IMG/VR virus record: IMGVR_UViG_3300000350_000001
Location: 1-27,175 of that record
DNA from: a virus
Length of the DNA stretch: 27,175 nt
Direction: 5' to 3' (one strand)
Shown: piece after piece, positions 6,700 through 13,130 of the stretch
Layout of the letters: each line of letters starts with the position of its first letter
Position numbering within the stretch: position 1 is the stretch's first letter
Translations under genes and position numbers: made by a program
Notes under the pieces: model-generated
What the model was told of the DNA's origin: nothing
What the model saw: the letters and a program-made list of their open reading frames with translations, nothing else
The model's database searches: none

Positions 6700-6932
6700 T
6701 GAGCAAAGCACTAAAAGACCTGAAAGAATGGGCGGAATCGAGCAGTCGAATTGAAACAGCAGAAATGAGAGAAGGGACATTACATTTGATTGGACGAGAT
6801 TCCGATATGCCATTCGGGTTTTGGCAAAAACTGAACAACAGCGACGATCTCGGAATTTACAATACCTACGGAATTACGGTTGATGGAATTCCGAAAGTAG
6901 AACACATCGTAATTGATTGGGAAGGAAACTAA
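6699..6932 (+). CDS. Hypothetical protein (77 aa)
   Basis: ATG shares one base with the preceding stop (TAATG). An N-terminal amphipathic helix (MSKALKDLKEWAESSSRIE) is followed by beta-like segments and HIVIDWEGN at the end. The frame is open to 6681, but the overlap start is preferred. No known domain recognised. Confidence 0.7.
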   Translation: MSKALKDLKEWAESSSRIETAEMREGTLHLIGRDSDMPFGFWQKLNNSDDLGIYNTYGITVDGIPKVEHIVIDWEGN

Positions 6933-7147
6933 TGGGAATTTACGACGATGAATGGCGGTCGAAACCGGCGGGGTATTACGCTGATAACAAAGTCAAAAAC
7001 CGATTCCACAAACGACAGCGAGAAGAACAAGAATTCAGAAAGCTCGTCGAGGAAATTCTGGAACGAATGGGATACGAAACCCACGAGATTCCGGAACCCG
7101 AAGACGTGAAAGAAGCGGAAAACAAAGCACGAGAGATCCTACAATGA
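6932..7147 (+). CDS. Hypothetical charged helical protein (71 aa)
   Basis: TAATG overlap with the preceding gene. Rich in Lys, Arg and Glu, with a probable long helix at about residues 20-46 (NKVKNRFHKRQREEQEFRKL and onward) and a second C-terminal helix. No cysteines or membrane segment. Possibly an oligomeric or adaptor protein. Unrecognised. Confidence 0.7.
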   Translation: MGIYDDEWRSKPAGYYADNKVKNRFHKRQREEQEFRKLVEEILERMGYETHEIPEPEDVKEAENKAREILQ

Positions 7148-7365
7148 GCAAAACTTGGGAAGAAGTTGTCAACATCGCAATGGGAGAAACGTATTACAGC
7201 TATCAGAATCGGAATCCGACACAAGAAGAATTCGTAGAAACCTTCATGGAGTTTTACAACGAAGAAATCGCAACAACCAGAATCCTGAGTTGGCCTGTTG
7301 ACCCTCCGAGTTCTCACAGAATGGCAAAAGGGAGGGCAACAGTAGAATACGCTGACGAATTCTGA
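7144..7365 (+). CDS. Hypothetical protein (73 aa)
   Basis: ATGA overlap with the previous gene; last gene before the TLS2 leader. MSKTWEEVVNIAMGETYYSY, a helical middle with EEFVETFMEFYNEE, then a proline-containing tail. Unrecognised. Confidence 0.7.
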   Translation: MSKTWEEVVNIAMGETYYSYQNRNPTQEEFVETFMEFYNEEIATTRILSWPVDPPSSHRMAKGRATVEYADEF

Positions 7366-7383
7366 CAACCTCCTTCACTTTTC

Positions 7384-7424
7384 GGACTGATTGGTATAAT
7401 TGGAGTTCGATTCTCCAACAGTCC
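7384..7424 (+). ncRNA. Minimal tRNA-like element TLS2
   Basis: Acceptor-like stem GGACTG (7384-7389) with CAGTCC (7419-7424), with an A-A mismatch at the position of pair 7; linker TTGGTATAAT, which resembles a D-loop; T-stem TGGAG (7401-7405) with CTCCA (7413-7417); T-loop TTCGATT. It starts 18 nt after the preceding stop. It is followed by a perfect 8-bp hairpin TTCACAAC/GTTGTGAA (7426-7433 with 7441-7448). Confidence 0.8.
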
Positions 7425-7462
7425 ATTCACAACCTGACCAGTTGTGAACGTTAGCAGTACCA

Positions 7463-7517
7463 TACAGCTACCGTTAACAGTATGATAAGCTGTACTTGTT
7501 AACAGCAAGAAGGCGGC
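7463..7517 (+). repeat. Repeat element E2 with inverted repeat
   Basis: TACAGCT (7463-7469) pairs with AGCTGTA (7488-7494). GTTAAC occurs at 7473-7478 and 7498-7503, followed by AGCAAGAAGGCGG. This matches elements at 2083-2117 and 15931-15962. It lies in the leader of the gene at 7536. Confidence 0.55.
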
Positions 7518-7535
7518 TTATTACAGGATGTAACA

Positions 7536-7856
7536 ATGTCCGTTCAAGAACATTCGACAGGCTTTGAGACGAATCGCCCACTGCTTCCAAACAACCCTTC
7601 GGAATACATTCCGACCGATCACTTCATGGATAACAAGAAATGGCGGCACATTTCCGGTGAAATCATTCGGGAAGTGATCGAGACAGGAATCGTCAAACCT
7701 GCAAAGGATGGCTGTTACAAATTCGTGAAAATCGTTAACGGATTTGAATGGTGGTTCGTGGTGAAACACATTCCCGGCGACAAAAACAAGCTAATTACAG
7801 CTTACATTCCGGAATTTATGGACGACAAGGAGAAATACGACAGATACATCAAATAA
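7536..7856 (+). CDS. Hypothetical protein, DUF4258/BrnT-like fold possible
   Basis: 106 residues. The part after about residue 37 reads like a small ribonuclease-toxin-type fold: helix HISGEIIREVIETG, then strands with KIVNGFEWWFVVKH and KLITAYIPEF, a pattern seen in DUF4258 and BrnT-like proteins. No antitoxin partner is evident next to it. The conserved leader motif falls inside the first codons (7543-7560), unlike other genes, so translation could instead start at ATG 7626 (76 aa). Family call is weak. Confidence 0.6.
   Translation: MSVQEHSTGFETNRPLLPNNPSEYIPTDHFMDNKKWRHISGEIIREVIETGIVKPAKDGCYKFVKIVNGFEWWFVVKHIPGDKNKLITAYIPEFMDDKEKYDRYIK
7543..7560 (+). promoter_or_regulatory. Conserved leader motif, here overlapping a gene start
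   Basis: TTCAAGAACATTCGACAG. It lies 7 nt inside the open frame that begins at 7536, whereas other copies end 0-7 nt before the start codon, which casts doubt on the 7536 start. Confidence 0.5.
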
Positions 7857-7880
7857 CATTCGCTGAATCAAACCGATACA

Positions 7881-7916
7881 GATATATCAACACACCGTGT
7901 CTGTAAAAGAGGGAAG
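7881..7916 (+). promoter_or_regulatory. Promoter P4 (TATA plus conserved initial transcribed sequence)
   Basis: TATA-like GATATATC at 7881 with GTAAAAGAGGGAAG at 7903, the same 22-nt offset as in promoters P1, P2 and P3. The AAAGAGGGAAG segment (7906-7916) can pair with CTTCTCTCTTT (7944-7954) over 11 bp with one G-U, so the transcript would begin with a strong hairpin before the gene at 7976. Confidence 0.55.
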
Positions 7917-7960
7917 TCCGGAACTGACCAATCCGAAAGACCAGCTTCTCTCTTTGATTG

Positions 7961-7975
7961 CGGAACATTCGACCC
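7961..7975 (+). promoter_or_regulatory. Conserved leader motif, short form
   Basis: CGGAACATTCGACCC ends immediately before ATG 7976 and supports that start over the upstream in-frame start at 7958. Confidence 0.5.
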
Positions 7976-8281
7976 ATGACATTCGACGAACGAAAACACC
8001 TACACAAATCAGCAGTATCGCTCGCAAATAAACTCGAAGACGAATCCACGACGGTTTCCGACATTGAGCCATTCGATATTACAGTAGAAACCACAATCGA
8101 CGGACGGATTACTGAAATTCGATTGGCCGATGGACAAGGACCACACACAGAAATCGAACTCGGAAGCGAAATGATTGCGGCTTACAGTCATGGTGAATCT
8201 GTTCGTGTTCATTTCGACAATTCGGAACTGGCCGATGAGCTGTGGAATTACTACACCGATCTGTACGAGGACAACCAATGA
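7976..8281 (+). CDS. Hypothetical acidic protein (101 aa)
   Basis: N-terminal helix (MTFDERKHLHKSAVSLANKL), then an alternating beta-like region (PFDITVETTIDGRITEIRLA, HTEIELG, SVRVHF) and a C-terminal helix. Start chosen at the ATG right after the leader motif. First gene of a four-gene overlapping set that includes the SprT-like protein. Unrecognised. Confidence 0.7.
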   Translation: MTFDERKHLHKSAVSLANKLEDESTTVSDIEPFDITVETTIDGRITEIRLADGQGPHTEIELGSEMIAAYSHGESVRVHFDNSELADELWNYYTDLYEDNQ

Positions 8282-8382
8282 ACATTCTTGAAATCGCAAT
8301 CCGAGAAGTGGAAAACGAACAATCGACCGAAGAAGACCCTAACGTGGAAGTCACAAAAAACGGAAACTACGTGGTACAATGA
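8278..8382 (+). CDS. Small acidic protein (34 aa)
   Basis: ATGA overlaps at both ends. MNILEIAIREVENEQSTEED then VEVTKNGNYVVQ. A short helix plus a beta hairpin is possible. Accepted because of the two-sided overlap. Confidence 0.55.
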   Translation: MNILEIAIREVENEQSTEEDPNVEVTKNGNYVVQ

Positions 8383-9002
8383 GCCTTACATTCAAAATCC
8401 CCGGATACGATTCCAACCTGAATCCAATTCAAAAAACGGAATCGAGTTACGATCCAGATAAGATTATTCCTGAAACAGACGAAAACGACGAGCCTCAATT
8501 CGACGATAACATGATTAAAGCTGAATTGGAAGCCGCAATTCAGTTGTATTCAGAATGGGCAGTCGAAAATCTCGAACCGCTGTCCGAAGTGGATCTGGAA
8601 AACGTGGAGATCGAGGTCGGCAGTATGAAACGCCAAGCTGGAAAAGCAATGGCGAGAGGTTCGAAAGACAATCTGAATCTGACCACGAAATACTCATACA
8701 GAGCTTACGACAAATGGGGTTGGGAGAAATTCACTTCCACAATTCGGCACGAACTGATCCACATTTGGCAAATGCAGAAGCTCGGAGAATGGGACCACGG
8801 CCCGAGCTTCAAAGCGAAAGCCCGAAAACTGGATTGCTCTGTGAAATGTGAGAACTTCCACGACGAATACAAATACGAATTGTACTGCCAAGAATGTGGA
8901 GATTTCATAGCTGGTCGCCACAAGAAATCGAAGACCGTCAAATACCCCGGAGCTTACAATTCCAAATGTTGCGGTGCCCCATTGAGAGTTGAACACAAAT
9001 GA
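8379..9002 (+). CDS. SprT-like zinc metalloprotease
   Basis: 207 residues. Zincin signature HELIH (124-128), third ligand in DHGPSFK (H140), then a C-terminal zinc ribbon (C170-x2-C173 and C197-C198). This order, HExxH, then H-G-x-x-F, then a four-cysteine ribbon, is that of the SprT/SPRTN family; the eukaryotic members cleave DNA-protein crosslinks during replication. An N-terminal extension of about 40 acidic residues is extra. In a virus it might remove proteins trapped on DNA or process virion proteins. Joined by ATGA overlaps to genes on both sides. Family call is strong; substrate unknown. Confidence 0.85.
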   Translation: MSLTFKIPGYDSNLNPIQKTESSYDPDKIIPETDENDEPQFDDNMIKAELEAAIQLYSEWAVENLEPLSEVDLENVEIEVGSMKRQAGKAMARGSKDNLNLTTKYSYRAYDKWGWEKFTSTIRHELIHIWQMQKLGEWDHGPSFKAKARKLDCSVKCENFHDEYKYELYCQECGDFIAGRHKKSKTVKYPGAYNSKCCGAPLRVEHK

Positions 9003-9202
9003 TACACATAACCACAGACGGAATGATCTGCGAAAAAACCGAAAACCACCCTGCTCGATTCCGACAATTCGGCGGCAGTGAGGTTGGATTTACAGGCGAA
9101 CTACACGAAATCACGCTGGACATTGTGTTCCAACATTGCACGAATCCGCCGCTCGGGTTGGTTCAAGTGAATGGAGAAAGTCTACTGGCATTCTCAACGT
9201 AG
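8999..9202 (+). CDS. Hypothetical protein (67 aa)
   Basis: ATGA overlap with the SprT-like gene. Beta-rich pattern (MIHITTDGMIC, EVGFTGELHEITLDIVF, LGLVQVNGESLLAF) with isolated cysteines but no zinc motif. Ends 41 nt before TLS3. Unrecognised. Confidence 0.65.
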   Translation: MIHITTDGMICEKTENHPARFRQFGGSEVGFTGELHEITLDIVFQHCTNPPLGLVQVNGESLLAFST

Positions 9203-9220
9203 CCTCGTTCTCGCCGTTTG
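9202..9220 (-). repeat. E-type repeat core, reverse orientation (E5)
   Basis: The minus strand reads CAAACGGCGAGAACGAGGC, matching the core of E1 and the inverted copy just before the tRNA at 17438. It lies 23 nt upstream of TLS3. Confidence 0.45.
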
Positions 9221-9243
9221 CAATCTTCATTTCTAATGCGGTT

Positions 9244-9282
9244 CCCCGATTGGTATAACTCTGGTTCGATTCCAGATCGGGG
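9244..9282 (+). ncRNA. Minimal tRNA-like element TLS3
   Basis: Stem CCCCGA (9244-9249) with TCGGGG (9277-9282); linker TTGGTATAAC, identical to TLS2 in nine of ten bases; T-stem TCTGG (9260-9264) with CCAGA (9272-9276); T-loop TTCGATT. Here the two stems stack without any intervening base. It lies 48 nt before ATG 9331. Stem sequences differ from TLS2 while loop and linker are kept, as expected if the RNA fold is selected. Confidence 0.82.
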
Positions 9283-9306
9283 TCTTCGGTGTGGAATAGC
9301 GAGATT

Positions 9307-9324
9307 GACCAAGAACATTCGACC
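9307..9324 (+). promoter_or_regulatory. Conserved leader motif
   Basis: GACCAAGAACATTCGACC, a perfect consensus copy, 6 nt before ATG 9331. Confidence 0.6.
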
Positions 9325-9330
9325 AAAAAC

Positions 9331-10062
9331 ATGAGTGTCTACAAACAGAAACCGACCAAGGAATTCACGTACCGAGTCCACATTGACGACGACCGAGCAA
9401 TGCGGAAAGTTAACCGGCTTCAGTCGCTCGATTCCGGGTATGACATTACGAAAATCCCCAAACAGAAAGTCCCAAACGGAAATGCTGTCAAGCATTGGAA
9501 CTACGTTTTCTACCGAAGCAAAGAGATCCGCGATCTCCACGGAAACGTAACCGGCGGAACGATCCCCGGTTTCCATAAATACCGCTACTCGCTGGAATGG
9601 GAACGAACCCCGGAAAGCGAGCTTCTGGAAATGAGACACGCAAACGTTGGCGGAACCAGAATCAAAGGCGAAGCATTTGTCGGAACCCATGACCCACGGA
9701 TTTCCGATTACGTGGAAGTGAATACAGTAGTTCCGTGGACTCCGAAAGAAATCAAGGAGATGTTTAACGGCGAGAAGGTGTCCGATAAGGTGAATTACAG
9801 CTACGATCCACCAATGATCGAAGCGAAAGAAGCCCGCGAGGAATACCGGAAGATCATCGAACAGGCGAAAGACGACGGATTCCGGAAAGCAATGGCCGAT
9901 CTCCACGAATTCATGGAGAATTGCGACCACGACCACGTTGTTCTAACTGGACGTGAATACGGCGACGTTGCCTATTGTGAAGATTGCGGAAAGCAATGGG
10001 ACAGCGACGAATTCGAACACGACAAAGAGAATGACGAGCTAACAGTCGTTGGGTATTTCTGA
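9331..10062 (+). CDS. Hypothetical protein (243 aa)
   Basis: Basic and beta-rich N-terminal half (MSVYKQKPTKEFTYRVHIDD, HWNYVFYRSKEIR), a middle helix rich in Glu and Lys (about 160-200), and a C-terminal segment with H and C residues (NCDHDHVVLTG, VAYCEDCGKQW) that may form a small zinc site. The frame is open upstream to 9289, but ATG 9331 follows the leader motif. No domain recognised. It is the first and largest gene of its segment, so it may be the main product of the TLS3-led mRNA. Confidence 0.75.
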   Translation: MSVYKQKPTKEFTYRVHIDDDRAMRKVNRLQSLDSGYDITKIPKQKVPNGNAVKHWNYVFYRSKEIRDLHGNVTGGTIPGFHKYRYSLEWERTPESELLEMRHANVGGTRIKGEAFVGTHDPRISDYVEVNTVVPWTPKEIKEMFNGEKVSDKVNYSYDPPMIEAKEAREEYRKIIEQAKDDGFRKAMADLHEFMENCDHDHVVLTGREYGDVAYCEDCGKQWDSDEFEHDKENDELTVVGYF

Positions 10063-10072
10063 ATAAAGTAAA

Positions 10073-10177
10073 ATGAAATATCTATTGTTAGATTTTCTTT
10101 CAATGATTATCGTAATTATGATTGTTGGAAGTATCGGAAGTACATTCCTGCTGTGGCTAAACTGGTTAATATTATAA
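10073..10177 (+). CDS. Single-helix membrane peptide (34 aa)
   Basis: MKYLLLDFLSMIIVIMIVGS followed by IGSTFLLWLNWLIL: almost entirely hydrophobic, one or two short helices. It sits 10 nt after one gene and 4 nt before the next. Similar in kind to 6300-6377 and 18770-18880. It may act at the host membrane, as small holin-like or exclusion peptides do, but nothing in the sequence proves that. Confidence 0.5.
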   Translation: MKYLLLDFLSMIIVIMIVGSIGSTFLLWLNWLIL

Positions 10178-10181
10178 AACA

Positions 10182-10667
10182 ATGAGTCAAACACTACACG
10201 AAAATCGAACCCGAATGGAGAGAGACATTCAACTAATCGAAGAAAATCCATACTATCCAAACGAAACACCCGGTGTTCCAAATACGGAAATGCGGTGGAG
10301 AAGTCATTATGAAATTGAAGAATGGAGTTACGATCAAGGATACGATTGTGGGGTTTCCGAGCTGTGGAAAATCCTTCCGACAGATATTGTGAAAGATATT
10401 GGAATGGTCTTCATTCGAGAAGGACCGGAAGCCGCTGAGGTAGTCATGGAAGAAGAAATAACGCAAACAGTTGACGTTATCACCAATGAATATCTATCAT
10501 CCTATGTTGACGGTCAAATGAGACTGGTCGCCGGATATGATGTGGCCGAGAATGGTGATACATTGGGAGAAGGTGATTACGGAATTTGGGAAGACCTTCG
10601 AATCATGTGGGAAGCCGGATTCCGTGATAAACTCCGAGGAGACGAGAGATATTCAAGTATCTCATGA
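10182..10667 (+). CDS. Hypothetical acidic protein (161 aa)
   Basis: Mostly helical, very acidic, with aromatic clusters (NPYYPNETP, EMRWRSHYEIEEWSYDQGYD) and FIREGPEAAEVVMEEE in the middle. No cysteine motif or P-loop. Next gene starts in its stop codon (ATGA). Unrecognised. Confidence 0.72.
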   Translation: MSQTLHENRTRMERDIQLIEENPYYPNETPGVPNTEMRWRSHYEIEEWSYDQGYDCGVSELWKILPTDIVKDIGMVFIREGPEAAEVVMEEEITQTVDVITNEYLSSYVDGQMRLVAGYDVAENGDTLGEGDYGIWEDLRIMWEAGFRDKLRGDERYSSIS

Positions 10668-10765
10668 GATGTTGTGATTGCGGTACAACCGATTCCGGAA
10701 TGGTTTATCTGAACTATCACGGTGCAATGGTTTGTGAGAATTGCTGGCAACGAGGTTCGTACTAA
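10664..10765 (+). CDS. Mini zinc ribbon (33 aa)
   Basis: ATGA overlap. MRCCDCGTTDSG... MVCENCWQRGSY: two CxxC pairs about 18 residues apart. Bare zinc ribbon, third of its kind in this array. Confidence 0.65.
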   Translation: MRCCDCGTTDSGMVYLNYHGAMVCENCWQRGSY

Positions 10766-10890
10766 TGGGAAATCCAAATAATCGCTGTGATCGGTGTGGA
10801 ATGGACGTTCGACATGATGTTAGCGATTGGGAATATTACGTTTGTGGAAGGTGTGAAAGAGACGGATTTGTAGGATTAAGCAGACGGTAA
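10765..10890 (+). CDS. Mini zinc ribbon (41 aa)
   Basis: TAATG overlap with the preceding ribbon gene. NRCDRCGMDVR... YVCGRCERDGF: CxxC, 16 residues, CxxC. The tandem pair of ribbon genes suggests duplication or a heterodimer. Ends only 2 nt before TLS4. Confidence 0.65.
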   Translation: MGNPNNRCDRCGMDVRHDVSDWEYYVCGRCERDGFVGLSRR

Positions 10891-10892
10891 TC

Positions 10893-10934
10893 CTCTGACT
10901 GGTAGTTAACTCGGAATTCAATTTTCCGACAGAG
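10893..10934 (+). ncRNA. Minimal tRNA-like element TLS4
   Basis: Stem CTCTG (10893-10897) with CAGAG (10930-10934); linker ACTGGTAGTTAAC; T-stem CGGAA (10912-10916) with TTCCG (10924-10928), extended by a T-A pair; T-loop TTCAATT, the A variant of the TTCRANY consensus. It lies 62 nt before ATG 10997, with small hairpins between. Confidence 0.75.
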
Positions 10935-10973
10935 AATGGGCTATGTCCCACATTGGCGAGGAACCGAGCGACC

Positions 10974-10990
10974 GACCAAAACATTCGACC
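10974..10990 (+). promoter_or_regulatory. Conserved leader motif
   Basis: GACCAAAACATTCGACC, 6 nt before ATG 10997; it supports that start over the in-frame upstream start at 10943. Confidence 0.55.
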
Positions 10991-10996
10991 AAAACA

Positions 10997-11359
10997 ATGT
11001 CAAGCGCAACTGCAAACAATGACGACGGCGAGCGACAGATTCCAGAACACATCATTCGAGAGCTTCGAGAAAGTGGAGCAAGCGATCTGTTCCTGAAAGT
11101 CATTCAGACTCCAACCAGTGAGGTTCCCGGTGTTGAACGAAACTCGGCCCGTCAAGAAGTCCTGAAATACATGGATTGGGGTGCAAGTTCCAACAAAAAC
11201 GTCTCTAACTACCTCCATTACGGTGGTGGATACTTCCAGAGTCTCTACAATGGAAACCCGGACGCTCACGCCGATCCCAACAACGTGAAAATCCTAAACC
11301 ACGTTCGACAGGGAACTTCAACCGGGCCACAAAACCTTCTCACCGGAGAATCATTGTGA
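10997..11359 (+). CDS. Hypothetical protein (120 aa)
   Basis: Helical N-terminal half (IPEHIIRELRESGASDLFLKV) and a Gly/Asn/Tyr-rich C-terminal half (NYLHYGGGYFQSLYNGNPD). No recognised domain. Start selected by the leader motif. Its stop is overlapped by the GTG of the next gene. Confidence 0.72.
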   Translation: MSSATANNDDGERQIPEHIIRELRESGASDLFLKVIQTPTSEVPGVERNSARQEVLKYMDWGASSNKNVSNYLHYGGGYFQSLYNGNPDAHADPNNVKILNHVRQGTSTGPQNLLTGESL

Positions 11360-11628
11360 GTATCTGGTTCGTCTTCTCAGAATCCGAATTGGGGGCAATG
11401 GAACAATCGGGCTACGAGAAACTGGAATCGCTAACTGTTGAACTACGAGATCGAGGAGAATGGACAGACGACGGCACACTTCTCGTAAAGACAACTGGTG
11501 TTGAAGCAACCGGACTCGCGGCGGCTGGAAAACTACCGAGAAAAATGGGCCGCGACCCCGACCCACCAATGGACACCTCGGAATCGTGGGAATCCCGAAA
11601 CGGAAGTTCACAGTGGATGGCTCAATGA
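11356..11628 (+). CDS. Hypothetical protein (90 aa, GTG start)
   Basis: GTGA overlap with the preceding stop. VSIWFVFSESELGAMEQSGY, then a possible ligand-binding or winged-helix-like small fold, ending in a polar Pro/Ser/Trp-rich tail. An internal ATG 14 codons in is the alternative start. Unrecognised. Confidence 0.65.
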   Translation: MSIWFVFSESELGAMEQSGYEKLESLTVELRDRGEWTDDGTLLVKTTGVEATGLAAAGKLPRKMGRDPDPPMDTSESWESRNGSSQWMAQ

Positions 11629-12038
11629 TTGACCCACGAACCAAAATAGCCCACACCATTGAGGTAGGGCAAATATACAAAGACGAAAGAACCGGAACGC
11701 GATACCTTGTTATCTTTCTGGATAACAAACGCGCTCTCCTTGAAGATCAATCAAGCGGTGCGGCCCGTCTTGAACGCCGGAGAGAATTTGAAGCGGGGGT
11801 GGGTTCTCGCCGGTTCAAACTTCAAGGAGAAGTGGCGGTTCAATCGAAAACCGCTCCGCAATACCAGCAAATAGACTTTACAAAAGTCTCTGGTGTCGGA
11901 CAGGGAACAGCAACAGCTCTGCAAAAATCTGGTTACACAACCGCACAAGATATTGAGAGAGCTTCGGATAGTGAACTTCTCGAAATACGCGGTGTTGGAG
12001 AAGGGAATCTGGAACGAATTCGAGAATATATTAAATGA
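11625..12038 (+). CDS. Helix-hairpin-helix DNA-binding protein (137 aa)
   Basis: N-terminal half is a small beta domain (HTIEVGQIYKDERTGTRYLV). C-terminal about 55 residues form tandem helix-hairpin-helix motifs: FTKVSGVGQGTATALQKSGY and ELLEIRGVGEGNLERIREYI, each with the G-V-G hairpin. Such domains bind DNA backbone nonspecifically and occur in nucleases, topoisomerases and RadA-type proteins. ATG 11625 gives an ATGA overlap and is preferred to GTG 11586. Probably a DNA repair or recombination accessory factor. Confidence 0.8.
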   Translation: MIDPRTKIAHTIEVGQIYKDERTGTRYLVIFLDNKRALLEDQSSGAARLERRREFEAGVGSRRFKLQGEVAVQSKTAPQYQQIDFTKVSGVGQGTATALQKSGYTTAQDIERASDSELLEIRGVGEGNLERIREYIK

Positions 12039-12045
12039 ACATTCA

Positions 12046-12207
12046 ATGAGATATACAATAAAAATCCGAGACGAGCTTGGCGATCTGAAAAGCGAAGCTG
12101 AGTTTGATGGTGACAATATCGAACTTGAAACTACAATCAGTGTTCTGGAAACTCTGGTAATGAAATACCACTGGACAATTGAAATACAGGTGTTTTACAG
12201 TGAGTAG
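12046..12207 (+). CDS. Hypothetical protein (53 aa)
   Basis: ATG directly after GAACATTCA, a fragment of the leader motif. MRYTIKIRDELGDLKSEAEF, then a helix and a strand TIEIQVFYSE: a beta-alpha-beta pattern. The frame is open far upstream, but that overlaps the HhH gene. Unrecognised. Confidence 0.55.
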   Translation: MRYTIKIRDELGDLKSEAEFDGDNIELETTISVLETLVMKYHWTIEIQVFYSE

Positions 12208-12463
12208 TTGGTTTCAGGTAGCCGACTTTGAGGATTTCAAGAAGTGGGCTTACAAAGACAGTCCGTACAGAGTGATTGCCGATCTCGGAGACAGAGGCCA
12301 CCACCGAGTTCTCTTTACGAGTTCCTACGGCCCACCAAACAAGCTGGTGCGTGGAAACCTCGGCGGTGGAACACTCGGAATGTCGAAAGCAACGGCGATA
12401 GCAAACGAATTCATGGAAGACAACAAATACGGCTGTCCTCCACCTGCGGAAATCGAACTATAG
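12200..12463 (+). CDS. Hypothetical protein (87 aa, GTG start)
   Basis: Overlaps the preceding stop by 8 nt if GTG 12200 is used (VSSWFQVADFEDFKKW); TTG 12179 is the alternative. Contains GDRGHHRVLFTSS and a Gly-rich turn (RGNLGGGTLGMSK). Basic in the middle. Unrecognised. Confidence 0.6.
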   Translation: MSSWFQVADFEDFKKWAYKDSPYRVIADLGDRGHHRVLFTSSYGPPNKLVRGNLGGGTLGMSKATAIANEFMEDNKYGCPPPAEIEL

Positions 12464-12474
12464 GTTAAACTACA

Positions 12475-12987
12475 ATGAGTGCAACAATCGAAACCGGCGA
12501 GAACGGCAATGTACCAACAACCGAATCCCGAATTATGGAGTTTATTGATGTATTCGGAGTACGCAAGAAATTCACTGCGGTATATGAAGTCGAAATAAAA
12601 TCAACTGACACATTCACTGGTGACATTGATTCAATTGACACAGAATTGAATTTCATTCACAATCCAGCAATGACGGTTGGGCTGTACTTCAATGAAGACG
12701 AGACGGAGAAGTATCATGGATACAGCTTCATTGAAGACGTGCAAGAAATTCCTGATGGGGCTTACCCACACGGACACCAAGGAAGCTCGGTTGTTACATT
12801 CAAAAAGAATGGATACAACAATGGAATAGTAGACCGTGATTGGTTAGACAAAGCAATGACCATGTTCGGAGTAGATCTGAATGACATGGAAAATTTCAGA
12901 GTACACGGGGAACAATACTACCCGGTTAAGATCATTGATCCCCACACGGATTCCTTCATTCTAATTGCTCCCCGTCTCAAGGAATAG
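12475..12987 (+). CDS. Hypothetical acidic beta-rich protein (170 aa)
   Basis: Extended acidic segments with alternating hydrophobics (KKFTAVYEVEIKSTDTFTGD, MTVGLYFNEDE, YPVKIIDPHTDSFILIAP) suggest a beta fold. The first codons overlap a GGCGAGAACGG sequence resembling the E repeat core. No catalytic motif seen. Last gene of its segment; a U-rich hairpin follows. Confidence 0.72.
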   Translation: MSATIETGENGNVPTTESRIMEFIDVFGVRKKFTAVYEVEIKSTDTFTGDIDSIDTELNFIHNPAMTVGLYFNEDETEKYHGYSFIEDVQEIPDGAYPHGHQGSSVVTFKKNGYNNGIVDRDWLDKAMTMFGVDLNDMENFRVHGEQYYPVKIIDPHTDSFILIAPRLKE

Positions 12988-13007
12988 GAATTAACCCCTA
13001 AAGTTCC

Positions 13008-13029
13008 TCAAAAATTTAAAATTTTTTGA
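13008..13029 (+). terminator. AT-rich hairpin, candidate terminator
   Basis: TCAAAAATTT-AA-AATTTTTTGA pairs over 10 positions with one mismatch and includes a T-run. It lies 21 nt after a stop and before a new leader. Archaeal termination depends mainly on T-runs, so it may terminate transcription weakly. Confidence 0.4.
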
Positions 13030-13053
13030 AACGGCTAATCGGAAATTGTCAAA

Positions 13054-13086
13054 CCGGCTTCAGTCACATTCGGGTGATTGAGCCGG
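13054..13086 (+). ncRNA. Leader hairpin resembling a TLS without linker
   Basis: CCGGCT (13054-13059) pairs with AGCCGG (13081-13086), and CAGTCAC (13061-13067) with GTGATTG (13074-13080, one G-U), leaving T13060 bulged and loop ATTCGG. It occupies the TLS position of other leaders but lacks the linker and true T-loop, so it may be a degenerate or functional substitute. A second hairpin, TGACTG/CAGTCA, follows before the leader motif. Confidence 0.55.
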
Positions 13087-13112
13087 GGCAACGTCTGACT
13101 GTGCGTTAATCA

Positions 13113-13130
13113 GTCAAGAACATTCGACCA
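13113..13130 (+). promoter_or_regulatory. Conserved leader motif
   Basis: GTCAAGAACATTCGACCA ends immediately before ATG 13131. Confidence 0.6.

Noticed and set aside
7903-7954. GAGGGAAGTCCGG resembles a conserved RNase P RNA box
   Set aside because: The non-coding stretch is only about 120 nt, with no second conserved box or matching helices, so the likeness is probably chance.
9163-9936. Minus-strand 257-codon open frame
   Set aside because: Antisense shadow of the 9331-10062 gene; Phe/Val/His-rich composition unlike the acidic proteins here, and it runs through TLS3.
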